This document shows positions 36,785 through 45,825 of a DNA stretch of 64,000 nt, piece after piece. A program made the translations under genes and the position numbers. How positions within the stretch are numbered: the stretch's first letter is position 1; every line of letters begins with the position of its first letter. The DNA comes from Rhodocyclales bacterium GT-UBC (GTDB taxonomy: Bacteria > Pseudomonadota > Gammaproteobacteria > Burkholderiales > Rhodocyclaceae). The notes under the pieces are model-generated. The model was not told where the DNA came from, did no database searches, and saw nothing but the letters and a program-made list of their open reading frames with translations. The stretch covers positions 1-64,000 of the forward strand of contig QXPY01000016.1 of NCBI GenBank assembly GCA_003583745.1, in the 5' to 3' direction.

Positions 36785-39196
36785 ATGCAATTGCTCAAGA
36801 ATATGCGGATTGGTACGCGTTTGCTGTGGCAAGCGTTGGGAATGGCATTCTGGTTTGGCGTTCTGGTTGTAGTAGCGCTCTACTACATGCGAGGTTTGAA
36901 TCAGGCGACTGAGTCTGTCTATAACGAGAAGCTTGAGCCGGGGGCGATCGTCTTGCGGATTCAGACCTTGATGGCTGAAAACAATCTGCAGGTTGTTGCG
37001 GGGCTCTTGCACGACCCTGCGGGTAAACAGTCTGCGTTGCATGATCATCCTGCAGCACAACATACTGATCTAATCATCCGTAATCGAGATGCAATCACAG
37101 CTCTTTGGCAAACGTTTAAGGCACGGCCGCTTAATGAAGAGGAGCAAGTCCTGGCGACGGCTTATGAAAAAGCTCGCGCTGCCTTTGTTCAAGACGGCTT
37201 GCTCGCTGCATCCGAAGCCCTGCTCGCTGAGGATTTTGATAAGGCTGCCGAAATCTACAGCGTGATTGTTCGTCCTAATTATCTCAAGGCAAGCCAAGCT
37301 GCCGATGCGTTGCGGCTCTATTACGCGGAGAGTGGTAGGGCGCTGTATGTTGGAGCGCAAGAGACTTATGAGCGGACAATCAAGTTGCTGTTTGCGATGG
37401 CGGCGTTCGTTGTGGGCTTGATTGCTGCATTTTCCTATGTCTTTGCGCGCAGTATTACCCAGCCTCTTGCTGAGGCTGTCGGGGTGGCGGATGCCGTTGC
37501 ATCGGGGCATTTGGAGAATCGTATCGATGTCTCTGGCAATGATCAGGTTTCAGACTTAATGCGATCCCTGGACAAAATGCAGGACGAGCTGAAGGCGCGG
37601 ATAGAAGCAGATAGGAAAGTGGCCGACGAAACCTTGCGAATCAAGGTTGCGCTGGATGTCTCGTCAAACAGTGTGATGGTCGCTGATACTGAAGGACAGA
37701 TCATTTACGGTAATGCCTCGGTTCTCGAAATGATGCGTTCGGCGGAGGGCGACATTCGGCGGCAGATCCCCAATTTTCGTGCGGACCAGATTGTTGGATC
37801 CAATTTCGACATGTATCACCGCCAGCCTTCGCATCAACGCAATTTGCTGGCTGTGCTGAAAGGGATGCACCGGACCGAAATGACAATTGGAGGCCGGTAT
37901 TTCAGTCTGGTTGCATGTCCAATCGTCAATGAGCGTGGTGAGCGCCTGGGCACTGTTGTCGAATGGCGCGACCGTACAAGCGAGGTGTCTATCGAGAAAG
38001 AGGTTGCTAGCATTATCGAAGCGGCTGTCGCTGGTGATTTCTCCAAGCGTCTCGATAGTGTCCGGATGACCGGCTTCTTCAAGCAGATTTCGGAAGGCAT
38101 CAATGCCTTGCTGGCGGCAAATTCGAGAGCGCTCGATGATGTCGGGAGGATGCTGGCTCGTCTGTCCAAGGGGAATCTGACAGAAAAAATTGATGCTGAC
38201 TACCAAGGCGTGTTAGGGAAATTAAAGGACGATGCCAACATGACTGTGGATAACCTGCAGTCGATCGTTGTCTCGATCAAGGAGGCCACTGATGCGATAA
38301 ACACGGCGGCGAAGGAGATTGCGTCGGGTAACCAGGATTTGTCGAGCCGAACGGAGGAGCAGGCGAGCAGTCTTGAGGAAACAGCCTCGAGCATGGAGCA
38401 ACTGACGAGTACGGTGAAACAGAACGCGGACAATTCGCGTCAGGCGAACGAATTGGCGGGTAGTGCGCAACAAGTTGCGGTGAAGGGCGGGGAAGTGGTT
38501 GGTCAGGTTGTGCAGACGATGAGCGCGATTCATCAGTCGAGCAGCAAGATAGCGGACATCATTGGGGTGATCGACGGGATAGCATTCCAGACGAACATAC
38601 TGGCGCTGAATGCGGCGGTGGAAGCCGCCAGGGCAGGAGAGCAAGGTCGGGGTTTTGCGGTGGTTGCGACGGAGGTTCGCAACTTGGCGCAACGAAGTGC
38701 GGCGGCGGCGAAAGAAATCAAGGGACTGATATCGGACTCGGTGGAGAAGGTTGAAGTTGGGAACAGGCTGGTTGATCAGGCAGGCCGGACCATGGAGGAG
38801 GTGGTTGCTAGCATCAAGCGGGTTGCGAAGATTATGGCGGATATATCCGACGCGAGTCGGGAACAGAGCTCCGGGATAGAGCAAGTTTGCCTGGCGGTAA
38901 GTCAGATGGATGAGGTGACGCAGCAGAACGCGGCGTTGGTGGAGGAGGCTGCTGCGGCGGCGGAAAGCCTGGAGGAGCAAGCGGCTGGCTTGGCGGAGGC
39001 CGTTGCAGTATTTACTTTGAACAAAATTGAAAGTACGCCGACAGTGGCGCCTCGTCACAGTCAATCCAGTTCACCAAGGCGGGCGAAGGCCACCCCCATG
39101 CTGCCGCATAAGGAGCCTGTGCGTTTGAGCGGGGTGGGGAGCGTCAATGTGCCACGGGCTCTCCAGCGCGATGATGGTGAATGGGCTGAGTTTTGA
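36785..39196 (+). CDS. Methyl-accepting chemotaxis protein with periplasmic helical domain and PAS, C-terminal EWAEF
   Basis: 803 residues. TM1 about 14-36, periplasmic four-helix-bundle ligand domain about 37-195, TM2 about 197-220, HAMP about 221-275, a PAS domain about 288-400 ([25 protein letters not shown]), a second helical regulatory segment (about 400-480) and the MCP domain about 490-740 with tip [25 protein letters not shown]. The C-terminal EWAEF is a W-x-x-F CheR-tethering pentapeptide. Follows cheW by 11 bases. Nucleotides 38285-39000 are repeated almost exactly in the next gene. Confidence 0.9.
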   Translation: MQLLKNMRIGTRLLWQALGMAFWFGVLVVVALYYMRGLNQATESVYNEKLEPGAIVLRIQTLMAENNLQVVAGLLHDPAGKQSALHDHPAAQHTDLIIRNRDAITALWQTFKARPLNEEEQVLATAYEKARAAFVQDGLLAASEALLAEDFDKAAEIYSVIVRPNYLKASQAADALRLYYAESGRALYVGAQETYERTIKLLFAMAAFVVGLIAAFSYVFARSITQPLAEAVGVADAVASGHLENRIDVSGNDQVSDLMRSLDKMQDELKARIEADRKVADETLRIKVALDVSSNSVMVADTEGQIIYGNASVLEMMRSAEGDIRRQIPNFRADQIVGSNFDMYHRQPSHQRNLLAVLKGMHRTEMTIGGRYFSLVACPIVNERGERLGTVVEWRDRTSEVSIEKEVASIIEAAVAGDFSKRLDSVRMTGFFKQISEGINALLAANSRALDDVGRMLARLSKGNLTEKIDADYQGVLGKLKDDANMTVDNLQSIVVSIKEATDAINTAAKEIASGNQDLSSRTEEQASSLEETASSMEQLTSTVKQNADNSRQANELAGSAQQVAVKGGEVVGQVVQTMSAIHQSSSKIADIIGVIDGIAFQTNILALNAAVEAARAGEQGRGFAVVATEVRNLAQRSAAAAKEIKGLISDSVEKVEVGNRLVDQAGRTMEEVVASIKRVAKIMADISDASREQSSGIEQVCLAVSQMDEVTQQNAALVEEAAAAAESLEEQAAGLAEAVAVFTLNKIESTPTVAPRHSQSSSPRRAKATPMLPHKEPVRLSGVGSVNVPRALQRDDGEWAEF
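38285..39000 (+). repeat. Direct repeat copy 1 (MCP signalling domain, 716 bp)
   Basis: Matches 40780-41495 base for base over 716 positions except one visible difference (A38313 / G40808), offset 2495. It covers the methylation helices and signalling tip. Confidence 0.9.
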
Positions 39197-39306
39197 ATGC
39201 AAATCAGAGTTGCGTTTGAGGTTTCCGCGACGTCAATGCGGCAGATTGAACAGGGATTGATCAAGTAATTGCTCTCCCTGCTGAAAAGAAAGAAGAGGGT
39301 CAATCA

Positions 39307-41655
39307 ATGAGAACCAATTTGCCTGTGACAGACAAGGAAGTGCAGTTGCGCTCTGATACCTTGATTGTCTCGAAGACGGACCTGAAGGGGCGCATCACTT
39401 ATATCAATCGTGACTTTGTCGAGGTGAGTGGTTTCAGCGAGGCAGAGTTGATCGGAGAACCCCATAATCTGGTTAGGCATCCAGATATGCCAACAGAGGC
39501 TTTCCAGGATTTTTGGGAAACCCTGAAATTGAATCGTCCATGGACGGGGTACGTTAAGAATCGGTGTAAAAACGGCGATTATTATTGGGTTGAGGCAAAC
39601 GTCACGCCGATTTGGGAGAATGATCAGGTCACAGGATATATGTCGGTCAGACGCAAAGCCGATCCGGCCATCATTAAGCAGGTAGACGTGGCTTACCGAC
39701 AGTTTCGTGAAAAGCGACAGGGGAATCTGCGGGTTCATCGTGGGGCTGTAGTTGCTCAAGGTGGAAGTATGTTTGGTGCAGTGCGCGATATGCCTATTTC
39801 CACAAAGCTCAATCTGGCAGGGTTATTGATTGTTGCTGCTTTGCTGGTGCTTGGCTTCGGCGGCAATCAAATTGGTGTTGCGGCGCCCATATTGTCCGTA
39901 TGTGCTGCAGTTGTCGGCTTTGCACTGTTACGTAGTGTTGCAGCCAGTATTCAGAAACCGCTTGAGTTGGTGACGAGCGTGTTTCGTCAGATTGCTGCAG
40001 GCAACTACAACAATCGATTCGATTTCGTCCGTAACGATGAAGTAGGTAAAGTGCTGCAAGCGATGCAGGCGATGCAAATAAAGCTTGGCTGCGACGTGGC
40101 AGAAGCCAGGCGAATTAGCGAAGAGAATCTGCGAATCAGGATAGGCCTGGATAATGTGGCAACTAATGTGATGATTGCTGATGATAGTTTAAACATCATC
40201 TACATGAATCGGGCCATTCACGAAATGTTCAGCCTTGCGGAAAGTGATATCCGTAAGGATTTGCCGAGTTTTACTCAGGCCGGCCTTTTGGGGGCCAATA
40301 TCGATATTTTCCACAAAAACCCGGCTCATCAGCGAGCAATGCTCGATGCTCTTGGTTCGACTCATCGGGCGACGATCAAACTTGGGGGGCGGACATTCAG
40401 CCTCGCCGTCACGCCGGTGGTCAACGAGCAGGGGCTGCGCCTTGGCTTTGCCGTTGAATGGGTTGATCGGACAGCGGAGGTCGCCGTTGAAGATGAGGTG
40501 GCCGAAATCGTCAGCGCTGCTGCACGGGGTGATTTTTCCCGCCGAGTTTCGGCCGACGGGAAAAACGGCTTCTTTCTCCGTTTGGCTAGTGATTTGAACC
40601 GATTGATGGATACCAGCCAGCGTGGCCTTGAGGATGTCGCACAGGTTTTGTCTGCAATGGCTGAAGGTGATTTGACCAAAACGATTGCAACGGATTACGA
40701 AGGTACATTTGGTCGGCTAAAGGATGATGCGAATCAGACGGTGTCGCGTCTTCGTGAAATCATCGGCCAGATTCGTGGAGCCACTGATGCGATAAACACG
40801 GCGGCGAGGGAGATTGCGTCGGGTAACCAGGATTTGTCGAGCCGAACGGAGGAGCAGGCGAGCAGTCTTGAGGAAACAGCCTCGAGCATGGAGCAACTGA
40901 CGAGTACGGTGAAACAGAACGCGGACAATTCGCGTCAGGCGAACGAATTGGCGGGTAGTGCGCAACAAGTTGCGGTGAAGGGCGGGGAAGTGGTTGGTCA
41001 GGTTGTGCAGACGATGAGCGCGATTCATCAGTCGAGCAGCAAGATAGCGGACATCATTGGGGTGATCGACGGGATAGCATTCCAGACGAACATACTGGCG
41101 CTGAATGCGGCGGTGGAAGCCGCCAGGGCAGGAGAGCAAGGTCGGGGTTTTGCGGTGGTTGCGACGGAGGTTCGCAACTTGGCGCAACGAAGTGCGGCGG
41201 CGGCGAAAGAAATCAAGGGACTGATATCGGACTCGGTGGAGAAGGTTGAAGTTGGGAACAGGCTGGTTGATCAGGCAGGCCGGACCATGGAGGAGGTGGT
41301 TGCTAGCATCAAGCGGGTTGCGAAGATTATGGCGGATATATCCGACGCGAGTCGGGAACAGAGCTCCGGGATAGAGCAAGTTTGCCTGGCGGTAAGTCAG
41401 ATGGATGAGGTGACGCAGCAGAACGCGGCGTTGGTGGAGGAGGCTGCTGCGGCGGCGGAAAGCCTGGAGGAGCAAGCGGCTGGCTTGGCGGAGGCGGTTG
41501 CCATTTTTCATGTGGCCGATGCAGCTGGTTCCGGACCAAGCCAGGGGCCAAGTCTCATTGTTGAACCGCCTATGGAAAAAGAACGGCGAAGTTCCGGGGG
41601 CAGGAAAGTATCAGTTTTGCCGGCTAGTTTGGATGATGAATGGGAAGAGTTCTAA
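39307..41655 (+). CDS. aer: Aer-type aerotaxis/energy receptor with second PAS domain, C-terminal EWEEF
   Basis: 782 residues with no N-terminal membrane helix. Residues about 5-125 are an Aer-type PAS domain: LIGEPHNLVRHPDMPTEAF, PWTGYVKNRCKNGDYYWVEANVTPI and the TLIVSKTDLKGRITYIN start closely follow E. coli Aer, whose PAS binds FAD. Then membrane helices about 165-220, HAMP about 220-265, another PAS-like domain (about 275-390), and the MCP domain with tip [17 protein letters not shown]. It ends EWEEF, a CheR-tethering pentapeptide. Two PAS domains, one before and one after the membrane, make a dual sensor for redox or energy state. Its MCP part shares 716 bp with the preceding gene. Confidence 0.88.
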   Translation: MRTNLPVTDKEVQLRSDTLIVSKTDLKGRITYINRDFVEVSGFSEAELIGEPHNLVRHPDMPTEAFQDFWETLKLNRPWTGYVKNRCKNGDYYWVEANVTPIWENDQVTGYMSVRRKADPAIIKQVDVAYRQFREKRQGNLRVHRGAVVAQGGSMFGAVRDMPISTKLNLAGLLIVAALLVLGFGGNQIGVAAPILSVCAAVVGFALLRSVAASIQKPLELVTSVFRQIAAGNYNNRFDFVRNDEVGKVLQAMQAMQIKLGCDVAEARRISEENLRIRIGLDNVATNVMIADDSLNIIYMNRAIHEMFSLAESDIRKDLPSFTQAGLLGANIDIFHKNPAHQRAMLDALGSTHRATIKLGGRTFSLAVTPVVNEQGLRLGFAVEWVDRTAEVAVEDEVAEIVSAAARGDFSRRVSADGKNGFFLRLASDLNRLMDTSQRGLEDVAQVLSAMAEGDLTKTIATDYEGTFGRLKDDANQTVSRLREIIGQIRGATDAINTAAREIASGNQDLSSRTEEQASSLEETASSMEQLTSTVKQNADNSRQANELAGSAQQVAVKGGEVVGQVVQTMSAIHQSSSKIADIIGVIDGIAFQTNILALNAAVEAARAGEQGRGFAVVATEVRNLAQRSAAAAKEIKGLISDSVEKVEVGNRLVDQAGRTMEEVVASIKRVAKIMADISDASREQSSGIEQVCLAVSQMDEVTQQNAALVEEAAAAAESLEEQAAGLAEAVAIFHVADAAGSGPSQGPSLIVEPPMEKERRSSGGRKVSVLPASLDDEWEEF
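40780..41495 (+). repeat. Direct repeat copy 2 (MCP signalling domain, 716 bp)
   Basis: Second copy of the near-identical block, offset 2495 from 38285-39000. Identity stops at 41496 (C versus G), inside the coding sequence. Confidence 0.9.
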
Positions 41656-41656
41656 G

Positions 41657-42562
41657 ATGATTGACCCGAAAAATACGAAATTCCCGGTTGGTGGCAGTGC
41701 ATTGTCAGGGGCAGCTCGAGTGACGCCGGGCGGAGAGGGCGGGTTGCGTGAATTTGCTTTCTCGTCGGCTGACTTCGAGCGTGTTCGCAAGTTGATTTAT
41801 CAGCATGCCGGGATTTCCTTGGCACCAGTCAAACAGGATATGGTTTATTCCCGCCTGGCGCGTCGTTTGCGGGCAACAGGTAAGCATAGCTTTGCGGACT
41901 ATCTTGACGCACTTGAAAAAAATGGCGGTGACGAGTGGGAGCGATTTGTAAATTCCCTGACGACTAACCTGACTTCATTTTTTCGAGAACCTCATCATTT
42001 TCCAATTTTCGCGGAACATTTGCGTAAGCTGGGAAGTTCGCGGCCAATTCGTATCTGGTGTTCGGCATCCTCCACTGGCGAAGAGCCCTATTCAATCGCT
42101 ATCACCGTCGCAGAAACCTTCGGAAGCAATACTTCGCACGTGTCGATCATAGCGTCTGATTTGGATACAAATGTACTTGCGACGGCCCAAAAAGGGGTCT
42201 ATTCGATTGATCGTGTAGAAAAATTATCGCCGGAGCGGCTGCGTAAATTTTTCCTTCGGGGAACTGGCGCTCAGGAGGGTTTTGTTGCTGTTCGTCAGGA
42301 GTTGAAGCAACTGATTGAGTTTAAGCGGATCAATCTGTTGGAGCCCAACTGGCCGGTAAAGGGGCCTCTCGACATTATCTTTTGCCGTAACGTCATGATT
42401 TATTTTGACAAGCCGACTCAGTACAAAATCCTTTCTCGCTTTGCTCCTTTGATGCAATCCGATGGGCTGATGTTTGCAGGGCACTCCGAGAGCTTTCTGC
42501 ATGCTGCGGACCTCTTCCGGTCTTTAGGTAAAACCGTCTATGCACTTGCCAAGACACGCTAA
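41657..42562 (+). CDS. cheR: CheR chemoreceptor methyltransferase (system 2)
   Basis: 301 residues with an extra N-terminal stretch of about 30 residues, then the CheR domain (LIYQHAGISLAPVKQDMVYSRLARRLR), [33 protein letters not shown] and [12 protein letters not shown]. Starts one base after the aer stop (41657; in-frame upstream extension lies inside aer). Being next to two receptors that end in EWAEF and EWEEF, it is the likely user of those pentapeptides. Confidence 0.95.
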   Translation: MIDPKNTKFPVGGSALSGAARVTPGGEGGLREFAFSSADFERVRKLIYQHAGISLAPVKQDMVYSRLARRLRATGKHSFADYLDALEKNGGDEWERFVNSLTTNLTSFFREPHHFPIFAEHLRKLGSSRPIRIWCSASSTGEEPYSIAITVAETFGSNTSHVSIIASDLDTNVLATAQKGVYSIDRVEKLSPERLRKFFLRGTGAQEGFVAVRQELKQLIEFKRINLLEPNWPVKGPLDIIFCRNVMIYFDKPTQYKILSRFAPLMQSDGLMFAGHSESFLHAADLFRSLGKTVYALAKTR

Positions 42563-42582
42563 CCAACTGTTCCGGGAGGCAT

Positions 42583-43188
42583 GTGCAGCACGCATATGAT
42601 GAGCAACTGGCAACCAACCGGTATTACGACCGGAACTTCCAGTTGGCGGCAGCCAAGATTCTACCTGGCGAATATTACGTTTCTGACGAAGGAATGTTGC
42701 TGGTGACCGTTCTTGGTTCGTGTGTTGCCGCATGCATTCGCGACACAGATTCGGGAATGGGCGGGATGAACCATTTCATGTTGCCCGATGATGGCGGACG
42801 TGATCTAACAGGTAGTTCGGCTCGATATGGTACCTACGCCATGGAAGTCTTGATTAATCAGTTGCTGAAGATGGGGGCTAGAAGAAATCGCCTCGAGGCC
42901 AAGGTCTTTGGCGGTGGGGCGGTTTTGTCCAGTTTGGCGAGTAGTAACGTCGGTGCGAGAAATGCGGAGTTTGTACTCGATTATCTGAAGACGGAGAAGA
43001 TTCCCATCGTGGCAAAGGACTTGCTCGATTCCTATCCACGGAAAGTCTACTATTTTCCAGCCACTGGTAGGGTTTTAGTCAAGAAACTGCACAGAGTTCA
43101 TAACGAAACGCTATTCAGTCGTGAGCGCGACTATAAAGATCGTCTATCTGGCTCGAAGCTTGAGGGCGATATTGAGTTGTTTGTTTGA
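42583..43188 (+). CDS. cheD: CheD receptor glutamine deamidase with E-L-F-V tail (system 2)
   Basis: 201 residues starting at GTG 42583 after GGGAGG. Catalytic region LGSCVAACIRDTD and GGMNHFMLP, FGGGAV follows. Compared with the system-1 CheD it has an N-terminal extension but the same basic/acidic C-terminal tail that ends GDIELFV, i.e. the E-L-F motif one residue from the end. Confidence 0.93.
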   Translation: MQHAYDEQLATNRYYDRNFQLAAAKILPGEYYVSDEGMLLVTVLGSCVAACIRDTDSGMGGMNHFMLPDDGGRDLTGSSARYGTYAMEVLINQLLKMGARRNRLEAKVFGGGAVLSSLASSNVGARNAEFVLDYLKTEKIPIVAKDLLDSYPRKVYYFPATGRVLVKKLHRVHNETLFSRERDYKDRLSGSKLEGDIELFV

Positions 43189-43220
43189 TAGGGCGATTGC
43201 GTGGATCAGGGTGAGTAGCC

Positions 43221-44279
43221 ATGAAAACTCGAGTTCTTATCGTTGACGACTCGGCGCTGATGCGCGGAGTGCTCACCGAAATGATTAATTCAGCAAGTGA
43301 TATGGAGGTTGTTGGGGCCGCACCTGATGCTCAGACAGCCCGTGAAATGATTAAGGCCTTGAATCCAGATGTTCTGACGCTGGATGTTCAGATGCCCAAG
43401 ATGGATGGGCTTGAATTTCTGGAGCGCTTGATGCGCTTGCGTCCAATGCCCGTTGTCATGGTTTCGTCATTTACGCGAGCTGGATCGGATACAACTTTGA
43501 GGGCGTTGGAACTTGGTGCGATTGATTTTATCGGTAAGCCGCGAGCAGATGGCGGCAAGACAATGGATGAATATGCAGAGGATTTGGTTGAAAAACTTCG
43601 TGCGGCTAAAGGCGCGCGTTTGCGTAAGCAAATGAACAGTGGATTTCCTTCGGCGCAGGTAGCATCTCCCAGTCAAGGGGGCGTCACTGCTGTTTCGCGA
43701 GGCGGAGCGAATGGCAAAATTATCTTCGTCGGCGCCTCGACAGGTGGAACGGAGGCAATCAAGGAGTTTTTACTTGGCATTCCTGCCGATGCCTCGCCAA
43801 TTTTGATTGTGCAGCACATGCCCGAGTCGTTCACGGCTTCCTTTGCACGCCGCCTTGATGGCCTATGTGCGCCAACCGTGCTTGAGGCTCAGGGCGGCGA
43901 AAAAGTTGAATCGGGAAAGGTCTATATCGCCCCCGGGCATTCTCATTTGCTGATCAAGCGTTCGGCTGCAGGGCTAGTGACGGAGCTCCAGGCGACTTCT
44001 CCAGTAAATCGGCATAGACCTTCAGTAGACGTGTTATTCGACTCAGCTGCCGCAGTGGTGGGGCGGCAGGCTGTCGGGGTCATTTTGACTGGGATGGGGA
44101 AGGACGGCGCACAGGGGTTATTACGAATGCGTCAGGCTGGGGCGAGAACGCTTGGTCAGGATGAAGCTAGCTGTGTCGTATACGGGATGCCTCGCGAAGC
44201 ATTTTTAATTGGGGCGGTCGAGGAACAGCATCCGCTTGATGAAATTGCGCGTCGAACCTTGGCTGCTGTAGCTCGATAA
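43221..44279 (+). CDS. cheB: CheB protein-glutamate methylesterase/glutaminase (system 2)
   Basis: 352 residues. Receiver: DD at 9-10, Asp55 ([11 protein letters not shown]), SS/F and KPR; linker; esterase domain with Ser in GASTGGTEA, His in VQHMPES and Asp in GMGKDGAQG. Adaptation and feedback. Last gene of the system 2 operon. Confidence 0.95.
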   Translation: MKTRVLIVDDSALMRGVLTEMINSASDMEVVGAAPDAQTAREMIKALNPDVLTLDVQMPKMDGLEFLERLMRLRPMPVVMVSSFTRAGSDTTLRALELGAIDFIGKPRADGGKTMDEYAEDLVEKLRAAKGARLRKQMNSGFPSAQVASPSQGGVTAVSRGGANGKIIFVGASTGGTEAIKEFLLGIPADASPILIVQHMPESFTASFARRLDGLCAPTVLEAQGGEKVESGKVYIAPGHSHLLIKRSAAGLVTELQATSPVNRHRPSVDVLFDSAAAVVGRQAVGVILTGMGKDGAQGLLRMRQAGARTLGQDEASCVVYGMPREAFLIGAVEEQHPLDEIARRTLAAVAR

Positions 44280-44307
44280 ATCGCTGATCTCGCTTGCTGC
44301 CTATGGC

Positions 44308-44333
44308 TAAAGTATTAAACTACTCGACGATAG
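44308..44333 (+). promoter_or_regulatory. Strong candidate sigma28 (FliA) promoter of che system 3
   Basis: TAAAGTAT (44308-44315), ten-base spacer, GACGATAG (44326-44333). That is seven of eight matches to TAAAGTTT and six of eight to GCCGATAA, with spacing one short of the usual 11. The STAS gene starts 25 bases later. Confidence 0.65.
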
Positions 44334-44357
44334 CGCGGATAAAACAAGGAACTCAAT

Positions 44358-44663
44358 ATGCAGGCAAATGTGATCAAAGAAGGCGGCAAGGCCGTTATCA
44401 AGTTGAATGGTCGATTCGATTTCAACACTCATCGGGAGTTTCGTTCGGCGTACGAGCCATTGGTTGCTGATGCCAGTATCCGTGCTGTAATCGTTGATTT
44501 TTCCTCGGTTGACTATCTCGACAGTTCGGCTCTCGGAATGCTACTCATGTTGCGGGACAAAATGGGTGGGGGCAACAAGGAAGTTAGTTTGTCTGGCGTT
44601 CGTGGTAATGTTAAGCAAGTTTTGGATATTGCTAATTTTGGCAAGTTGTTCCAAATTTGTTAA
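44358..44663 (+). CDS. STAS-domain protein (system 3)
   Basis: 101 residues, STAS fold: VIVDFSSVDYLDSSALGMLLMLRDK has the Ser that anti-anti-sigma factors phosphorylate (D-S-S). First gene after the sigma28-like promoter. It is followed by a 168-base gap to cheV. Partner kinase/phosphatase not present nearby. Different from the Thr-bearing STAS protein in system 1. Confidence 0.85.
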   Translation: MQANVIKEGGKAVIKLNGRFDFNTHREFRSAYEPLVADASIRAVIVDFSSVDYLDSSALGMLLMLRDKMGGGNKEVSLSGVRGNVKQVLDIANFGKLFQIC

Positions 44664-44831
44664 AATTGATTTGGGCGCAGATTTTTTTGTTGGTCTCGGG
44701 TTGGCTCAAAACGACTCAAATGGCCTACTGGCGCGCGGTTTGAAGCTCATGGAAAAGCGTGTATCCTTGGTTTGCCTCGGCGCTAGAGCCATACAAACAA
44801 GCCGATTGCACGAAATGCAAGGGGATGACGA

Positions 44832-45806
44832 ATGTCGGAGTTGCTAAAGAATATCGATGCCCGCACCAAGTTGGCAGGCACTAACAAGTTAGAAATCCTG
44901 CTTTTTTTCTTGGGATTTGACCAGCGGACAGGGCGCCGTGAAACTTACGGGATCAACGTCTTTAAAGTGCGCGAAGTCATGCGTACTCCATTGATTACAG
45001 CGGCTCCCGACATGCCGGCATCTGTGGAGGGTATGGTCAGTTTGCGCGGAGCGCTTGTGCCCGTCATTGACTTGGCGAAATATTCGGGAATTTCTCCGGA
45101 GACGCCCCGTGAAATCATGATTGTGACTGAATATAACGGCCACACTCAAGGCTTTCTCGTCGAGGGCGTTGATACGATCTTACGTCTAGACTGGAGCAAG
45201 ATGCGGGTTCCTCCTGAGATGCTTACCGCCCAGACCGGCGGGTTGGTCACGGCGGTAACGGAGCTCGGTGATGGACGTCTCGTCATGATGATGGATGTCG
45301 AAAAGGTGTTGTCCGAAACAACCAGTATTGATAACGAGATCATGTTCCGTGGTGTCGTCCCGGTTGATCGTCCTGATGTCACTGTTTTTTATTGCGATGA
45401 CTCAAGCGTGGCGCGCAAGCAAATTCAGCGGACGCTTGAGGTGATGGGAGTCAAGGGGGTTTCGGCCGTTAATGGGCGCCAGATGTGGGAGGAAATGGAA
45501 AAAGTGGCAAGCTATGCCCAGTCGATTGGCAAAACAGCTTCTTCCTTGATTAATCTGGTATTGACGGATATCGAGATGCCTGAAATGGATGGTTATATCC
45601 TGACCAAGAAAATCAAGTCTGACCCCCGTTTCAACGGTATTCCGGTAGTCATGCATTCGTCCTTGTCTGGGATGTCGAATCAGAAATTGGGACAGTCCGT
45701 AGGCGTGGATGAGTATGTGCCGAAGTTTGAGCCGCAGCGTTTGTCGGAAACCCTGTTGCGACGACTCGGGGTGGAAGCTAATGTGGCTCCGGTAAAAATT
45801 GACTGA
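44832..45806 (+). CDS. cheV: CheV, CheW-receiver coupling protein (copy 1)
   Basis: 324 residues. CheW domain about 20-170 (FLGFDQRTGRRETYGINVFKVREVM), then a receiver domain about 185-310 with phospho-acceptor Asp in LVLTDIEMPEMDGY and KFEPQ where the conserved Lys lies. CheV couples receptors to CheA and can act as phosphate sink or adaptation device. Starts 168 bases after the STAS stop, 25 bases before the next cheV. Confidence 0.93.
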   Translation: MSELLKNIDARTKLAGTNKLEILLFFLGFDQRTGRRETYGINVFKVREVMRTPLITAAPDMPASVEGMVSLRGALVPVIDLAKYSGISPETPREIMIVTEYNGHTQGFLVEGVDTILRLDWSKMRVPPEMLTAQTGGLVTAVTELGDGRLVMMMDVEKVLSETTSIDNEIMFRGVVPVDRPDVTVFYCDDSSVARKQIQRTLEVMGVKGVSAVNGRQMWEEMEKVASYAQSIGKTASSLINLVLTDIEMPEMDGYILTKKIKSDPRFNGIPVVMHSSLSGMSNQKLGQSVGVDEYVPKFEPQRLSETLLRRLGVEANVAPVKID

Positions 45807-45825
45807 ACGATAGCCGGAGAGAACG

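Noticed and set aside
38222..39064. 280-codon antisense frame, repeated at 40717-41511
   Set aside because: The repetition merely reflects the near-identical MCP block on the other strand; no family resemblance
44801..44808. GCCGATTG, a sigma28 -10-like box before cheV
   Set aside because: No TAAA at the right spacing; nearest TAGA is two bases too close
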